This document shows positions 17,687-25,452 of a stretch of DNA of 64,000 nt, piece by piece. How positions within the stretch are numbered: the stretch's first letter is position 1; each line of letters starts with the position of its first letter. This DNA is from Pseudomonas sp. PA27(2017). Lineage in GTDB: Bacteria; Pseudomonadota; Gammaproteobacteria; Pseudomonadales; Pseudomonadaceae. Below the pieces are notes generated by a model that did not search any database, was not told the origin of the DNA, and saw only the letters and a program-made list of their open reading frames with translations. A program made the position numbers and the translations under genes. Location of the stretch: assembly GCF_001945445.1 (NCBI RefSeq), contig NZ_MSXW01000026.1, forward strand, positions 269,937-333,936, read 5' to 3'.

Positions 17687-18141
17687 CAGAAAGGCCCCAC
17701 TGGCATTTGGACGTCCAGTCCATAGATGAAGACGACGAGGCCGAAGAGCGTCAGCAGGGTGCTTGAGATCAGCACCTCACGCATCCGCCACTCGCGGTCG
17801 GCCATGCTGCCGAAGATGATCAGGCCGGCTGCCGCGATGATGAAGCCCGCCGACTCGGCGGCCAGCGCGAAACCTGCGACGGAGGCCAGCAGAATCACCA
17901 GGGGCCGTAACTGAACGGTGCCGATCGGCTCGCCACCTTTGAACAGTCCGATCAGGCCGACGACGAGCCCAAGGATGACGGTCAGCAAGCCGATCATCCT
18001 GGGCATGTAGCCCGGCCCCATCATCGCGGCGCTGCCGGCGGTAAGGTCGCGAGTCGACCACAACACCAGAACGCCCAGACCGATGAAGATGGCGCTGGCC
18101 AGAAGATCTGGCCGGCTGCCGCGAATGGTTACTTCACCCAT
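17686..18141 (-). CDS. tctB: Tripartite tricarboxylate transporter small permease (system 1)
   Basis: A protein of about 151 residues with four predicted membrane segments and the TctB-typical MGPGYMPRMIGLLTVILG. It is the small membrane subunit that pairs with TctA. The ATG at 18141 is taken as the start, with GGGA 9 nt upstream; a GTG at 18156 would add five residues. Either start overlaps the end of tctC, and the stop overlaps the start of tctA, so all three genes are translationally linked. Confidence 0.85.
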   Translation of the reverse strand: MGEVTIRGSRPDLLASAIFIGLGVLVLWSTRDLTAGSAAMMGPGYMPRMIGLLTVILGLVVGLIGLFKGGEPIGTVQLRPLVILLASVAGFALAAESAGFIIAAAGLIIFGSMADREWRMREVLISSTLLTLFGLVVFIYGLDVQMPVGPF

Positions 18142-19082
18142 GGCGACTTGTCCCACAGCGCCTGATAGCGGGTCTTCTGCTCATCCAGGCCCTTCTGCCA
18201 GTCTTCACCGGAGAGGTAGGCGATGGGCAGCGACAGATCCTTGGCCTTCTTGAGAAATGCAGGGTCTTCCAGCACGGCCTTCACGGCGTCGGCCATGCGC
18301 TTTTCGATGTCGTTCGGCACCTTGGCGGGTGCGGCGATGCCTCGTTCAGAGGTCATTACCAGATCCACGCCCTGCTCTTTAGCCGTCGGCAGCTCCGGTT
18401 CCTGAGGCATGCGCTCACTGGAGAACTGCGCCAGCACGCGGTACTTGCTGTCGTCGCTCAGCTCGCTGATGTTCTGCCCGGCAGAGCTGATGTGCCCGCC
18501 CATCAGCGCGGTGGCCGATTCGGACGCGCCGGCGAAGGGCACATGGGTGAGGGTGATGCCCGTCAACTGTTCGAGCTGCACCATCATCAAATGATCATCG
18601 GTGCCGACACCGGAGGTGCCTACCGAGAGCTTTCCAGGCGCGGCCTTGGCGGCCTGGACGAAGTCATCGAGGCTCTTGTAGGTCGATTCGTTGGGCACCG
18701 CCAGCACGGTGGGGTCGTCGACGATCCGCGCCACCGGGCGAATGGCGGTTTCCTCGTAGCCGACCTTGCGTTGCACCCGGGTGCTGACGAAGCCTGGAGT
18801 ATTGATGAACGCGAAGGTGTAGCCGTCCGGCTTGGCCTTGCTCAGCGCGGTGTAGGCGATCTCGCCCGCCGCGCCGGGGCGGTTGACGATGACGATCTTG
18901 GCATCCAGACGCTTTTCCAGAAACGGTTGCATGGCACGGGCCATCACATCGGTGCTGCCGCCCGGTGCGTAGGCGACCAGAAACTCGATTGGCCGATCCT
19001 GCGGCCAGGCAGCATGGGCATTCGCGGTGAACAAGGCGAGTGAGACGAGCGCGGCACGCGCGCAGAACTTGAACGTGTTCAT
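18129..19082 (-). CDS. tctC: Bug/TctC periplasmic substrate-binding protein (system 1)
   Basis: A 317-residue extracytoplasmic receptor. The signal peptide probably ends at AHA (residue 24). The mature part starts WPQDRPIEFLVAYAPGGSTDVMAR, the carboxylate-binding loop typical of Bug proteins, followed by IVNRPGAAGEIAY and VGTSGVGTDDH. AGGA sits about 6-8 nt before the ATG. It is the first gene of the tctCBA unit, with a 565-bp AT-rich upstream region that probably holds its own promoter. Bug ligands range over citrate, aromatic acids and amino acids, so the ligand is not predictable. Confidence 0.92.
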   Translation of the reverse strand: MNTFKFCARAALVSLALFTANAHAAWPQDRPIEFLVAYAPGGSTDVMARAMQPFLEKRLDAKIVIVNRPGAAGEIAYTALSKAKPDGYTFAFINTPGFVSTRVQRKVGYEETAIRPVARIVDDPTVLAVPNESTYKSLDDFVQAAKAAPGKLSVGTSGVGTDDHLMMVQLEQLTGITLTHVPFAGASESATALMGGHISSAGQNISELSDDSKYRVLAQFSSERMPQEPELPTAKEQGVDLVMTSERGIAAPAKVPNDIEKRMADAVKAVLEDPAFLKKAKDLSLPIAYLSGEDWQKGLDEQKTRYQALWDKSPWVK

Positions 19083-19647
19083 GGAGGATTCCTCTTTGTT
19101 TTTATTGGTGCGGAACGAAACAGATCAATGCGAGCGGCGCCGCGGCTTGCGCGGCCCATCGAATCGGGGCGGGGCATGATGAGGGCTGTAGATAAGCGCC
19201 ATGGGATGACCTGTGTTTTTTATTGATGTTTCGGGCCAGTCAGCAAAATCTATCAGAATGGAATGTCATTTTAAAATACAATTTTTTGAGTAATTTTCAT
19301 CGCCAGGCGAGCTGAAGAAAGATCACCATAAATGGCCTGTTGACGGGAAAAGTCGGGGAAATTGGCCCGCCCATCAAAATGATGAAAATAAAATATTGTT
19401 TCCGGATAAGCGCTTACACCCGAAAAAACGCCAGCAACACTGGCTCGCGGTGAGCCAGCCCGGCTTGATGGGAGTGCCGCAGCGAGAGGTCGATGTGTGG
19501 TCCAACCGCTTGCGGGCCGACGGTCGAGAAGAACGGTATCGCCGTGATCAAGCCCGGCACGCCATTGCAGCGATCAGGCATCCGGGGATTAGCGGCGCAA
19601 GGCCTGATAGACGCGCCTTGCCTGGCGGCAGGCGCGCCTCGCAGGAA
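19083..19647. other. AT-rich intergenic region between tctC and the RraA-like gene
   Basis: 565 bp without a supported gene. The stretch at about 19200-19400 is far more AT-rich than the genes and contains the palindrome ATTTTAAAAT (19268-19277), a plausible promoter/operator zone for tctC. On the minus strand, a GCCAG/CTGGC hairpin with a T6 tract (19423-19444) and an adjacent CTGGCTC/GAGCCAG hairpin (19440-19458) could stop transcription coming from the RraA-like gene. A minus-strand frame of about 50 codons near 19430-19580 resembles no known protein. Confidence 0.5.
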
Positions 19648-20331
19648 TCAGGCGTCGCCTGGCAGCGCACAGCCCTTGGCTTTCAGCGCCTGGATGACCC
19701 AACTGCGATCATTGGTGCCCTCGGCGATCTGCCCCATCTGCTTCTGCTCAGCGGCGTACTTGGCTGTCGCGCGGGCATAGACACTTTCCACATGCGCGAA
19801 AGGAACGCAGAGCAGGCCATCATCGTCGCCGATCACCAGGTCGCCCGGTTCGATCACCATGCCGTCGATGGCGATGGGCACGTTGATTTCACCGGGACCG
19901 TCCTTGTATGGACCGCGGTGCGATACACCAGCCGCGAACAGCGGGAAGTCACCGGCGCCGATATTTGCCGCATCGCGGATCGCACCGTTGATGACGATAC
20001 CGGCTACACCGAGCTTCACGGCATAGGCCACCATCATTTCGCCGATCAGTGCGTTGCTCAGGTCACCGCCGGCATCGACCACGATCACGTCACCGGGTTC
20101 TGCGATATCCAGGGCGTAGTGCAGCATCAGGTTGTCTCCCGGGCGCGCCTTGACCGTCAGTGCCGGGCCGGCGAGCCCGCCCTCCTTGTGCATGGGCCGC
20201 AGACGCGCCCCACCTGCGGTCATGCGATTCATCGAGTCGCTGACGTTGGCGACCGGCAACTCCCGATAACGGGCAACCCATTCGGCGCTGACCTTGCGTG
20301 CGCGCTCCAGTACCTGGAAACCAATACTCAT
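19648..20331 (-). CDS. RraA-like aldolase/decarboxylase (HMG/CHA aldolase family)
   Basis: A 227-residue protein of the RraA/4-hydroxy-4-methyl-2-oxoglutarate/4-carboxy-4-hydroxy-2-oxoadipate aldolase family, divalent-metal pyruvate lyases that also decarboxylate oxaloacetate. PVANVSDSM near the start, GDVIVVDAGGD (80-90), and GIVINGAIRD with the catalytic pair R119-D120 are visible. E98 stands 21 residues before R119, and N123 stands where many RraA-like enzymes have E or D. The enzyme is therefore likely a lyase rather than an RNase E inhibitor. It is divergent from a 2-hydroxyacid dehydrogenase gene and is probably part of the same catabolic route. Confidence 0.85.
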   Translation of the reverse strand: MSIGFQVLERARKVSAEWVARYRELPVANVSDSMNRMTAGGARLRPMHKEGGLAGPALTVKARPGDNLMLHYALDIAEPGDVIVVDAGGDLSNALIGEMMVAYAVKLGVAGIVINGAIRDAANIGAGDFPLFAAGVSHRGPYKDGPGEINVPIAIDGMVIEPGDLVIGDDDGLLCVPFAHVESVYARATAKYAAEQKQMGQIAEGTNDRSWVIQALKAKGCALPGDA

Positions 20332-20369
20332 GTGACGAACCCTCAGCTGTTGTCTTTGTTATTTTTAGA

Positions 20370-20392
20370 ATTGCATTTCATTTGAATGCAAT
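20370..20392. promoter_or_regulatory. Operator-like dyad in the RraA-like/dehydrogenase spacer
   Basis: ATTGCATT-N7-AATGCAAT is a perfect 8-bp inverted repeat in the AT-rich 205-bp spacer between the two divergent genes. It lies 39 bp before the RraA-like start and could control both directions. The cognate regulator is unknown; the nearby IclR-family protein is one candidate. Confidence 0.5.
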
Positions 20393-20536
20393 CAACAGCT
20401 TTATCATCCGTCCCAACACCACCCAAATCGACATTGAAAGATAATATTGCAACGTCGTTTCGATATGGTAGGGTTTAGCCGCTACTGTCGCCTCTAGCGC
20501 CAGCATCGACACTCAGATAAGAACAAGGTATTCACG

Positions 20537-21514
20537 ATGTCCCGCACCGTTCTGATAACAGGTCCCGAACTGGCGACCGATGCCATGACCCTCGCCGCCG
20601 CCGAGGGCGTCCGGATCATCCCCACCACGCCTTACCTGCCTGCCGATGAGCTGCAGGCCATCATCCAGGCCGAGCAACCCGACGCGATCATCGTTCGCCA
20701 GGGCCAGCTGACCCGCGCGATGATCGGCGCCTCGGCGAAGCTCAAGGTGATCGCCAAGCACGGTGTGGGCTACAACACCATCGATATTCAGGCTGCCGCC
20801 GAGCGCGGCGTGCCGGTCACCATTGCCATGGGTGCCAATGCCCAGTCGGTGGCCGAGCACGCCTTTGCGTTGATGTTCAGCGTCGCCCGCCAGACTGCAC
20901 TGCTTACTGCCCGCATGCGCGAGGGACACTGGGACAAGTCCACTGCCAACGGCATCGAACTGTCCGGCAAGACCCTTGGCCTGATCGGCCTGGGCTCGAT
21001 CGGCAGCATCCTGATGGACCTGGTCGCGCCGCTGCGCATGACCGTCAAGGTCTATGACCCCTACCTCAAGGAGCTTCCTCAGCGCGCGCACGTCGAGCGC
21101 GAGGAGAACCTCGACCGGCTGTTCAGCGACTGCGACGTGATAAGCCTTCACTGCCCACTGACCGACAGCAACCACAACCTGATCGGCGCGCCACAGCTGG
21201 CGCGCATGCGCCCGGACAGCATCATCATCAACACCGCCCGGGGTGAGCTGATCGATACCCAGGCTCTGGTTCAGGCCCTGCGCGACGGCAAGATCGCCGG
21301 CGCCGGCCTGGACACCTTCAGCCCCGAACCCCCACCCGCCGACAGCCCGTTATGGGGGCTGACGAACCTGGTCGCCACGCCACACATCGGCGCCAATACC
21401 TCGGAAGCCCGCGACCGGGTTGCCCAGGTCGCGTTGCGGCAGATCCTCGACGTCTGCAACGGCGTCGCGCTCGATCCGCGCTGCGTCGTCAATCGGCATT
21501 TGCTCGATAATTGA
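20537..21514 (+). CDS. D-isomer-specific 2-hydroxyacid dehydrogenase
   Basis: A 325-residue NAD-dependent dehydrogenase. The Rossmann motif GLGSIG is at 151-156 and the acidic D174 (KVYDPY) suggests NAD preference. The catalytic triad is R235 (NTARGE), E264 (FSPEPP) and H283 (TPHIGA). Length and layout match the phosphoglycerate/hydroxypyruvate dehydrogenase family. A generic serA call would be wrong, since there is no ACT domain. It heads a plus-strand unit with an MFS carrier and a Tat-exported amidohydrolase. The substrate is probably a 2-oxo or 2-hydroxy acid from that pathway. Confidence 0.9.
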   Translation: MSRTVLITGPELATDAMTLAAAEGVRIIPTTPYLPADELQAIIQAEQPDAIIVRQGQLTRAMIGASAKLKVIAKHGVGYNTIDIQAAAERGVPVTIAMGANAQSVAEHAFALMFSVARQTALLTARMREGHWDKSTANGIELSGKTLGLIGLGSIGSILMDLVAPLRMTVKVYDPYLKELPQRAHVEREENLDRLFSDCDVISLHCPLTDSNHNLIGAPQLARMRPDSIIINTARGELIDTQALVQALRDGKIAGAGLDTFSPEPPPADSPLWGLTNLVATPHIGANTSEARDRVAQVALRQILDVCNGVALDPRCVVNRHLLDN

Positions 21515-21520
21515 CAGATC

Positions 21521-21549
21521 AAGCGCTGCTTGGCCCTCAGGCAGCGCTT
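21521..21549 (+). other. Intercistronic hairpin
   Basis: AAGCGCTGC and GCAGCGCTT form a 9-bp perfect stem 7 bp after the dehydrogenase stop, with only TTTAAA-like sequence behind it. It may cause partial termination or protect the 3' end of the upstream message. Confidence 0.55.
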
Positions 21550-21590
21550 TAAACTGAGTCCGTCAACCTCCAGCCCTAGTGGAGAGCACC

Positions 21591-22919
21591 ATGACTGCCA
21601 CTACTCCAGCGGTGAGCGAGCTCGAGCGCGTCACCATGCGCCGGGTCGCCTGGCGCATCCTGCCGTTTCTGATTCTCTGCTACCTGATCGCGATCATCGA
21701 CCGCGGCAACATCGGCATGGCTTCGCTGCAAATGAACGATGACCTGGGCCTCTCGGCACGGGTCTTCGGCTTTGCCAGCAGCCTGTTCTTCTTCGCCTAC
21801 TTTCTGGTCGAAGTGCCCAGCAACCTGGCGATGCAAAAGTTCGGCGCGCGCATGTGGATCGCCCGAATCATGATCACCTGGGGCCTGGTCTCAGCCGGCA
21901 CGGCGTTCGTGGTCGGCCCTTACTCGCTGTACGTGATGCGCTTTCTGCTCGGCGCCGCCGAGGCCGGCTTCTTCCCTGGCGTGCTGCTGTACCTCACCTA
22001 CTGGCTGCCCTCCGCCTACCGCGCACGCATGGTGGCCATCTTCATGGTCGCCATCCCGGCCGCCAACTTCATCGGCTCGCCGCTCTCGGGCCTGCTGCTG
22101 GGCCTGGACGGCTGGCTGGGAATGCGTGGCTGGCACTGGTTGTTCATCCTGGAAGGTATTCCGGCAGTGCTGCTCGGCATTGCCTGCCTGTTCGTGCTCA
22201 CTGATCGTCCCGAACACGCCAAGTGGCTGAGCGACGAGCAACGCAACTGGCTGACCGGGCGACTGCGCGAAGAGGCCGCGAAGAAAACGGCCATCGGCCA
22301 CATCTCGCTGTGGAAGCTGTTGCGCCACAAGGATATCTGGGTGCTGGCGCTGATCTACTCGGGCGCCTCGGCGGCCGGCAGCACCATGAGCGTCTGGGCG
22401 CCGCAACTGCTCAAGACCTTCGACCTTAGCGCTCAGCAGATTGGCCTGGTCAACGCCATTCCCTACGGTATCGCCTCGCTGCTGATGATCCTCTGGGGTC
22501 GCAGCTCCGACCGCACCGGCGAGCGCCGCTGGCACACGGCACTGACCCTGCTGCTGATTGCGGCGGGCCTGCTGATGACGCTGTTCACCGATTCGCTGAC
22601 CGCCACGGTAGTGATGCTGACCATGGTGCTGGTGGGTGCCTACTCGATGAAGGGCCCCTTCTGGGCGCTGGTATCCGGGTGGCTGTCGTCGTCGACGGCA
22701 GCTGCCGGCCTGGCAGCCGTAGGTGCCGTGGCCAATCTGGTCGGCGGCGGCATCATGGTCAACGCCTACGGCGCGATCCACGACGCCACGGGCAGCTACT
22801 CGCTGGCGCTGATGCCGCTGGCCGCGCTTTGCACGCTGGCGGGCATCATGGTGCTGGTGATTGGCCGCAAGCGCCAACGCGAGCAACAGCAGGCCGGGGC
22901 CACGGCAAGCGCCGGCTGA
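21591..22919 (+). CDS. MFS transporter, anion:cation symporter type
   Basis: A 442-residue, 12-helix major facilitator. IIDRGNIGMASLQMNDDLG near helix 1 and [21 protein letters not shown] near helix 4 are hallmarks of the ACS family (phthalate, galactonate and tartrate type organic-anion carriers). The ATG at 21591 has GGAG 6 nt before it; a GTG at 21579 is a weaker option. It follows the dehydrogenase and precedes the amidohydrolase, and so offers a second import route beside the tct system. A similar but distinct MFS gene is at the right edge of the window. Confidence 0.92.
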   Translation: MTATTPAVSELERVTMRRVAWRILPFLILCYLIAIIDRGNIGMASLQMNDDLGLSARVFGFASSLFFFAYFLVEVPSNLAMQKFGARMWIARIMITWGLVSAGTAFVVGPYSLYVMRFLLGAAEAGFFPGVLLYLTYWLPSAYRARMVAIFMVAIPAANFIGSPLSGLLLGLDGWLGMRGWHWLFILEGIPAVLLGIACLFVLTDRPEHAKWLSDEQRNWLTGRLREEAAKKTAIGHISLWKLLRHKDIWVLALIYSGASAAGSTMSVWAPQLLKTFDLSAQQIGLVNAIPYGIASLLMILWGRSSDRTGERRWHTALTLLLIAAGLLMTLFTDSLTATVVMLTMVLVGAYSMKGPFWALVSGWLSSSTAAAGLAAVGAVANLVGGGIMVNAYGAIHDATGSYSLALMPLAALCTLAGIMVLVIGRKRQREQQQAGATASAG

Positions 22920-22934
22920 CGGCATGCGTAGCAA

Positions 22935-22967
22935 GACGCCAATCCTGCCCCGCGCAGGATTGGCGTC
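22935..22967. other. Perfect 14-bp intercistronic hairpin
   Basis: GACGCCAATCCTGC and GCAGGATTGGCGTC pair without mismatch around a 5-nt loop, 15 bp after the MFS stop and 32 bp before the amidohydrolase ATG. There is no T-tract on either side, so it is more likely an mRNA-stability or partial-termination element than a full terminator. Confidence 0.75.
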
Positions 22968-22999
22968 CTCATCCCCCACAACAAGAAAAGAGACCCACC

Positions 23000-23917
23000 A
23001 TGCAGTTTTCCCGACGTCGCTTCCTGCAGGCCGGGGGCGCCCTGGGCGCTACCCTCGCCTTCAACGCCCTCGCCAGCAAGCCCTCGAACAACGCCGAGCT
23101 ACGCCCGCGCTTCACGCCTCCAGCCGGCAGCGTTGACTGCCACATGCACCTCTATGACAGCCGCTACCCCACCTCACCGACGGCCACATTGTTTCCGCCC
23201 GATGCCTCTCTTGAGCAGTACCGCGCCGTACAGAAGCGCCTGGGCATTCGGCGCATGGTCATCGTCACCCCGTCGACCTACGGCACCGACAACCGCCTGA
23301 TGCTCGACGGCCTGCTACGCAGCCATGGCGATGCGCGCGGCGTCGCGGTGATCGAGAACTCGATCGACGACGACGCACTGGCCAGTCTGCACGAGGCCGG
23401 CGTACGGGGCATTCGTTTCAATCTGAGCACGGGCGGGGTAGGCCTCGATGATTTGGAAACCCTGGCGGCGCGGGTCAACGAACTGGGCTGGAACGTGCAA
23501 TTCGCAGCCGGTAACCTGCTCGCCGAGCTGGAAAACCGGCTGGCCAAATTGCCGGCGAAGGTGGTCATCGATCATCTCGGCCACGTGCCGCAACCCGAAG
23601 GCATTCACTCCGATGCCTTCGCGGCCCTCAGCCGCCTGGTGGACAACGGCAAGGTCTGGGTCAAGCTGTCGGCACCCTACGTACGCTCGAAGGTCGGCGG
23701 CCCCGGCTATGAAGACGCGGGCAAGGTCGCCACGGCGCTGATCGGCCGGAACCCGGAACGCATGCTGTGGGGCAGCGACTGGCCGCACCCAACCCTCGCC
23801 GAAGACCAGAAACCCGATGACGCCAGGGTGCTCGATTTGCTGGCCGACTGGGCGCCTGACGAAAAGGCGCTCAGCCTGATCCTGCGCGACAACCCGGTGT
23901 CACTTTACGGTTTCTGA
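23000..23917 (+). CDS. Tat-exported amidohydrolase, LigI-like (TIM barrel)
   Basis: A 305-residue protein with a twin-arginine signal (SRRRFLQ at 4-10, then AGGALGATLAFNALA) and an amidohydrolase-2 barrel. VDCHMHLYD supplies H48 and H50; VVIDHLGH supplies H192; WGSDWPHP supplies D260. These match the pattern of LigI (H31, H33, H180, D248 as I recall), the 2-pyrone-4,6-dicarboxylate lactonase, and of galactarolactone isomerase. The frame runs on upstream, but the Tat leader fixes the start at 23000. Export to the periplasm is unusual for LigI-type enzymes. The end overlaps the convergent iclR-type gene by 18 bp. Confidence 0.87.
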   Translation: MQFSRRRFLQAGGALGATLAFNALASKPSNNAELRPRFTPPAGSVDCHMHLYDSRYPTSPTATLFPPDASLEQYRAVQKRLGIRRMVIVTPSTYGTDNRLMLDGLLRSHGDARGVAVIENSIDDDALASLHEAGVRGIRFNLSTGGVGLDDLETLAARVNELGWNVQFAAGNLLAELENRLAKLPAKVVIDHLGHVPQPEGIHSDAFAALSRLVDNGKVWVKLSAPYVRSKVGGPGYEDAGKVATALIGRNPERMLWGSDWPHPTLAEDQKPDDARVLDLLADWAPDEKALSLILRDNPVSLYGF

Positions 23918-24625
23918 GGCCTTTGTCTTGCCGTCGGCCGGTTTGAAACCGAGGCTGCGCATGAGATCCCGGGCGGTGTCGAGGAACACCTGGCGCAGGC
24001 TCGCCGCCGCCTCCTCGGTCAAGCGGCTGGCCGGCCCGGAGATTACCAGCGCGCCCATCAGCTCCTGCTGGGCGCCATAAATGGGCAGCGCGATGGACGA
24101 AGCATGGGGATCTGTAGCGCCCCGCGAGTAATAAGGTTTGTCCAGCTTGCTGCCGACTTCATACGACGCACGCAGGGCCTGCGCACCCGCGGCCTCATCC
24201 ATCGGGCGCATGTCGCCTGGCTGCATATTCATGCGCAGGCGATGCCTGGAGTTCACCCGGAACTGGCACATCCGGTAGGCGCCATGGCGAACGTAGAACG
24301 ACGCCGTCTCGCCCGAGTACTCGGCGAGTTCCTGCAGCCTGGGCATCACGTGGCGCTCGAGATCCAGCGCCTCCTGGTACACCGCATTGAGCCGCATCAC
24401 CTCGCTGGCCAGTTGATAGCGCCCGTCGGCCATGCGATTGATGAAGCCGTGATCCTCCAGCGACACCATGAGTCGCATGATCGTGCTCTTGATCAGCCCG
24501 GTACGCTCCACCAGCTCTACCAGACTCAACGCCGTATCGCCGACCTGAAAGGCAGACAGAACGGTCAGAACCCGGTCAGCCGAAGCCACTCCGTTTACCG
24601 CCGGACGCGGCCGCGCTTTCACCAT
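23900..24625 (-). CDS. IclR-family transcriptional regulator
   Basis: A 241-residue regulator. The N-terminal winged helix (SADRVLTVLSAFQVGDTALSL, then TGLIKSTIMRLMVSLEDHGF) is followed by an IclR effector domain (HVMPRLQELAEYSGETASFY to the C-terminus). The frame continues to 24850, but the ATG at 24625 has GAGGA 8 nt upstream and places the helix-turn-helix at the usual distance from the start. A KdgR-like palindrome lies 210 bp upstream. Its targets are probably the organic-acid genes on either side. Confidence 0.9.
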   Translation of the reverse strand: MVKARPRPAVNGVASADRVLTVLSAFQVGDTALSLVELVERTGLIKSTIMRLMVSLEDHGFINRMADGRYQLASEVMRLNAVYQEALDLERHVMPRLQELAEYSGETASFYVRHGAYRMCQFRVNSRHRLRMNMQPGDMRPMDEAAGAQALRASYEVGSKLDKPYYSRGATDPHASSIALPIYGAQQELMGALVISGPASRLTEEAAASLRQVFLDTARDLMRSLGFKPADGKTKASETVK

Positions 24626-24834
24626 CAGTGATTCCTCATCAATTTGCCATTGGCCCCGCGTTCGGGACAGCGGCGCATTATCCGCCAACACCGCACGCCC
24701 TGCCATAGATGCACCGAACACGGCCGGTCGCACCCCGCTTCGCGCCGACAGGGTCCAGGCGTGCGGCCAACCTGGGCGGCCTCTCTCTGGTACCCGGACG
24801 GCAGCGCAGCTAGAAAGGACCGCAAAAAACATAA

Positions 24835-24849
24835 TGAAACAAAGTTTCA
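24835..24849. promoter_or_regulatory. KdgR/IclR-like operator
   Basis: TGAAAC-AAA-GTTTCA is a perfect palindrome. It resembles the TGAAACA/TGTTTCA boxes described for KdgR, an IclR-family protein, and stands 210 bp before the only IclR-family gene in the window. No second copy was noticed in the neighbouring spacers. Confidence 0.55.
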
Positions 24850-25015
24850 AACCCTAGATTTTGGTGCTAACGGCGATGCTGGATCGGGCGTCCATCAGCT
24901 GGAGCCCACACCATTGCTGACGCGACAGCTGCAGCCAATTATCGCGTTCTAATCCCAGAGTGCTCGCTGGTCAAAATGCCTGCATGCCATGGAGTCATTT
25001 GCCGGACCGCCAATA

Positions 25016-25044
25016 TTGAAATGACGTTCTGTTATGTTTAGTCT
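25016..25044 (+). promoter_or_regulatory. Candidate promoter upstream of the second tct operon
   Basis: TTGAAA (25016-25021), a 17-bp spacer and TAGTCT (25039-25044) are compatible with sigma-70. Transcription from here would first cover the small ORF at 25111 and then the tctC-type gene. Confidence 0.35.
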
Positions 25045-25110
25045 CGCAAAATGCTGCGACGCCTGAGAGCGACAGCGGCCGGCGATCAATAAAAAGACAA
25101 GGATCCCACC

Positions 25111-25242
25111 ATGAGCCCATCCACGCTCCACACCGCGACAGCCCCTATGGCGCAAACCATCGCTTCGCGCACCTGCCTGCGCCTTCGCGATCACACCCCG
25201 AGCCCGCGCTCGACGCCTTGCGCAACCCGACTTAGCGACTAG
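25111..25242 (+). CDS. Possible 43-residue small ORF or gene remnant
   Basis: It starts ATG with AAGGA 7 nt upstream and downstream of a promoter-like sequence, and ends at TAG 25242. The product begins MSPSTLHTATAPMAQTIA and is rich in T, P and R. No family is recognised. It could be a leader peptide, a degraded gene start (many Bug/Tct operons carry a further catabolic gene here), or chance. Confidence 0.25.
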   Translation: MSPSTLHTATAPMAQTIASRTCLRLRDHTPSPRSTPCATRLSD

Positions 25243-25452
25243 AACGGCATGCTTCATGGTCAGCATCGGTCTGCCATGAGCAATCCTCTACCAACCCCGA
25301 GATGAACGCCCGCACCTGGCACACAGGCCAGAACTTCTGCTGCATTCGCGATCCCGCGTTCACTCACCAGACACCCCGGCAGCCTCTGCCATCGACAACA
25401 AAAAGTGCGGTACGAGCGTCTTCGTAGATCCGCCCCAGACAGGAACCCGACC

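Larger units (their letters stand above)
24626..25452. other. 827-bp regulatory spacer between iclR-type gene and second tct operon
   Basis: This long spacer holds the IclR-type palindrome at 24835-24849, a promoter-like TTGAAA-N17-TAGTCT at 25016-25044 and a small ORF at 25111-25242, each listed separately. Several other short frames on both strands look like chance. The last 200 bp before the binding-protein gene show no motif I recognise. Confidence 0.55.

Noticed and set aside
19430..19580. Minus-strand frame of about 50 codons ending at a TAA next to a T6 tract
   Set aside because: No start with a ribosome site and no recognisable homology. The apparent stop lies within a hairpin region more easily read as a terminator.
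24949..25266. 105-codon minus-strand frame in the spacer before the second tct operon
   Set aside because: Arg/Ala/Gly-rich without a family resemblance or ribosome site, and it overlaps the promoter-like sequence on the other strand.
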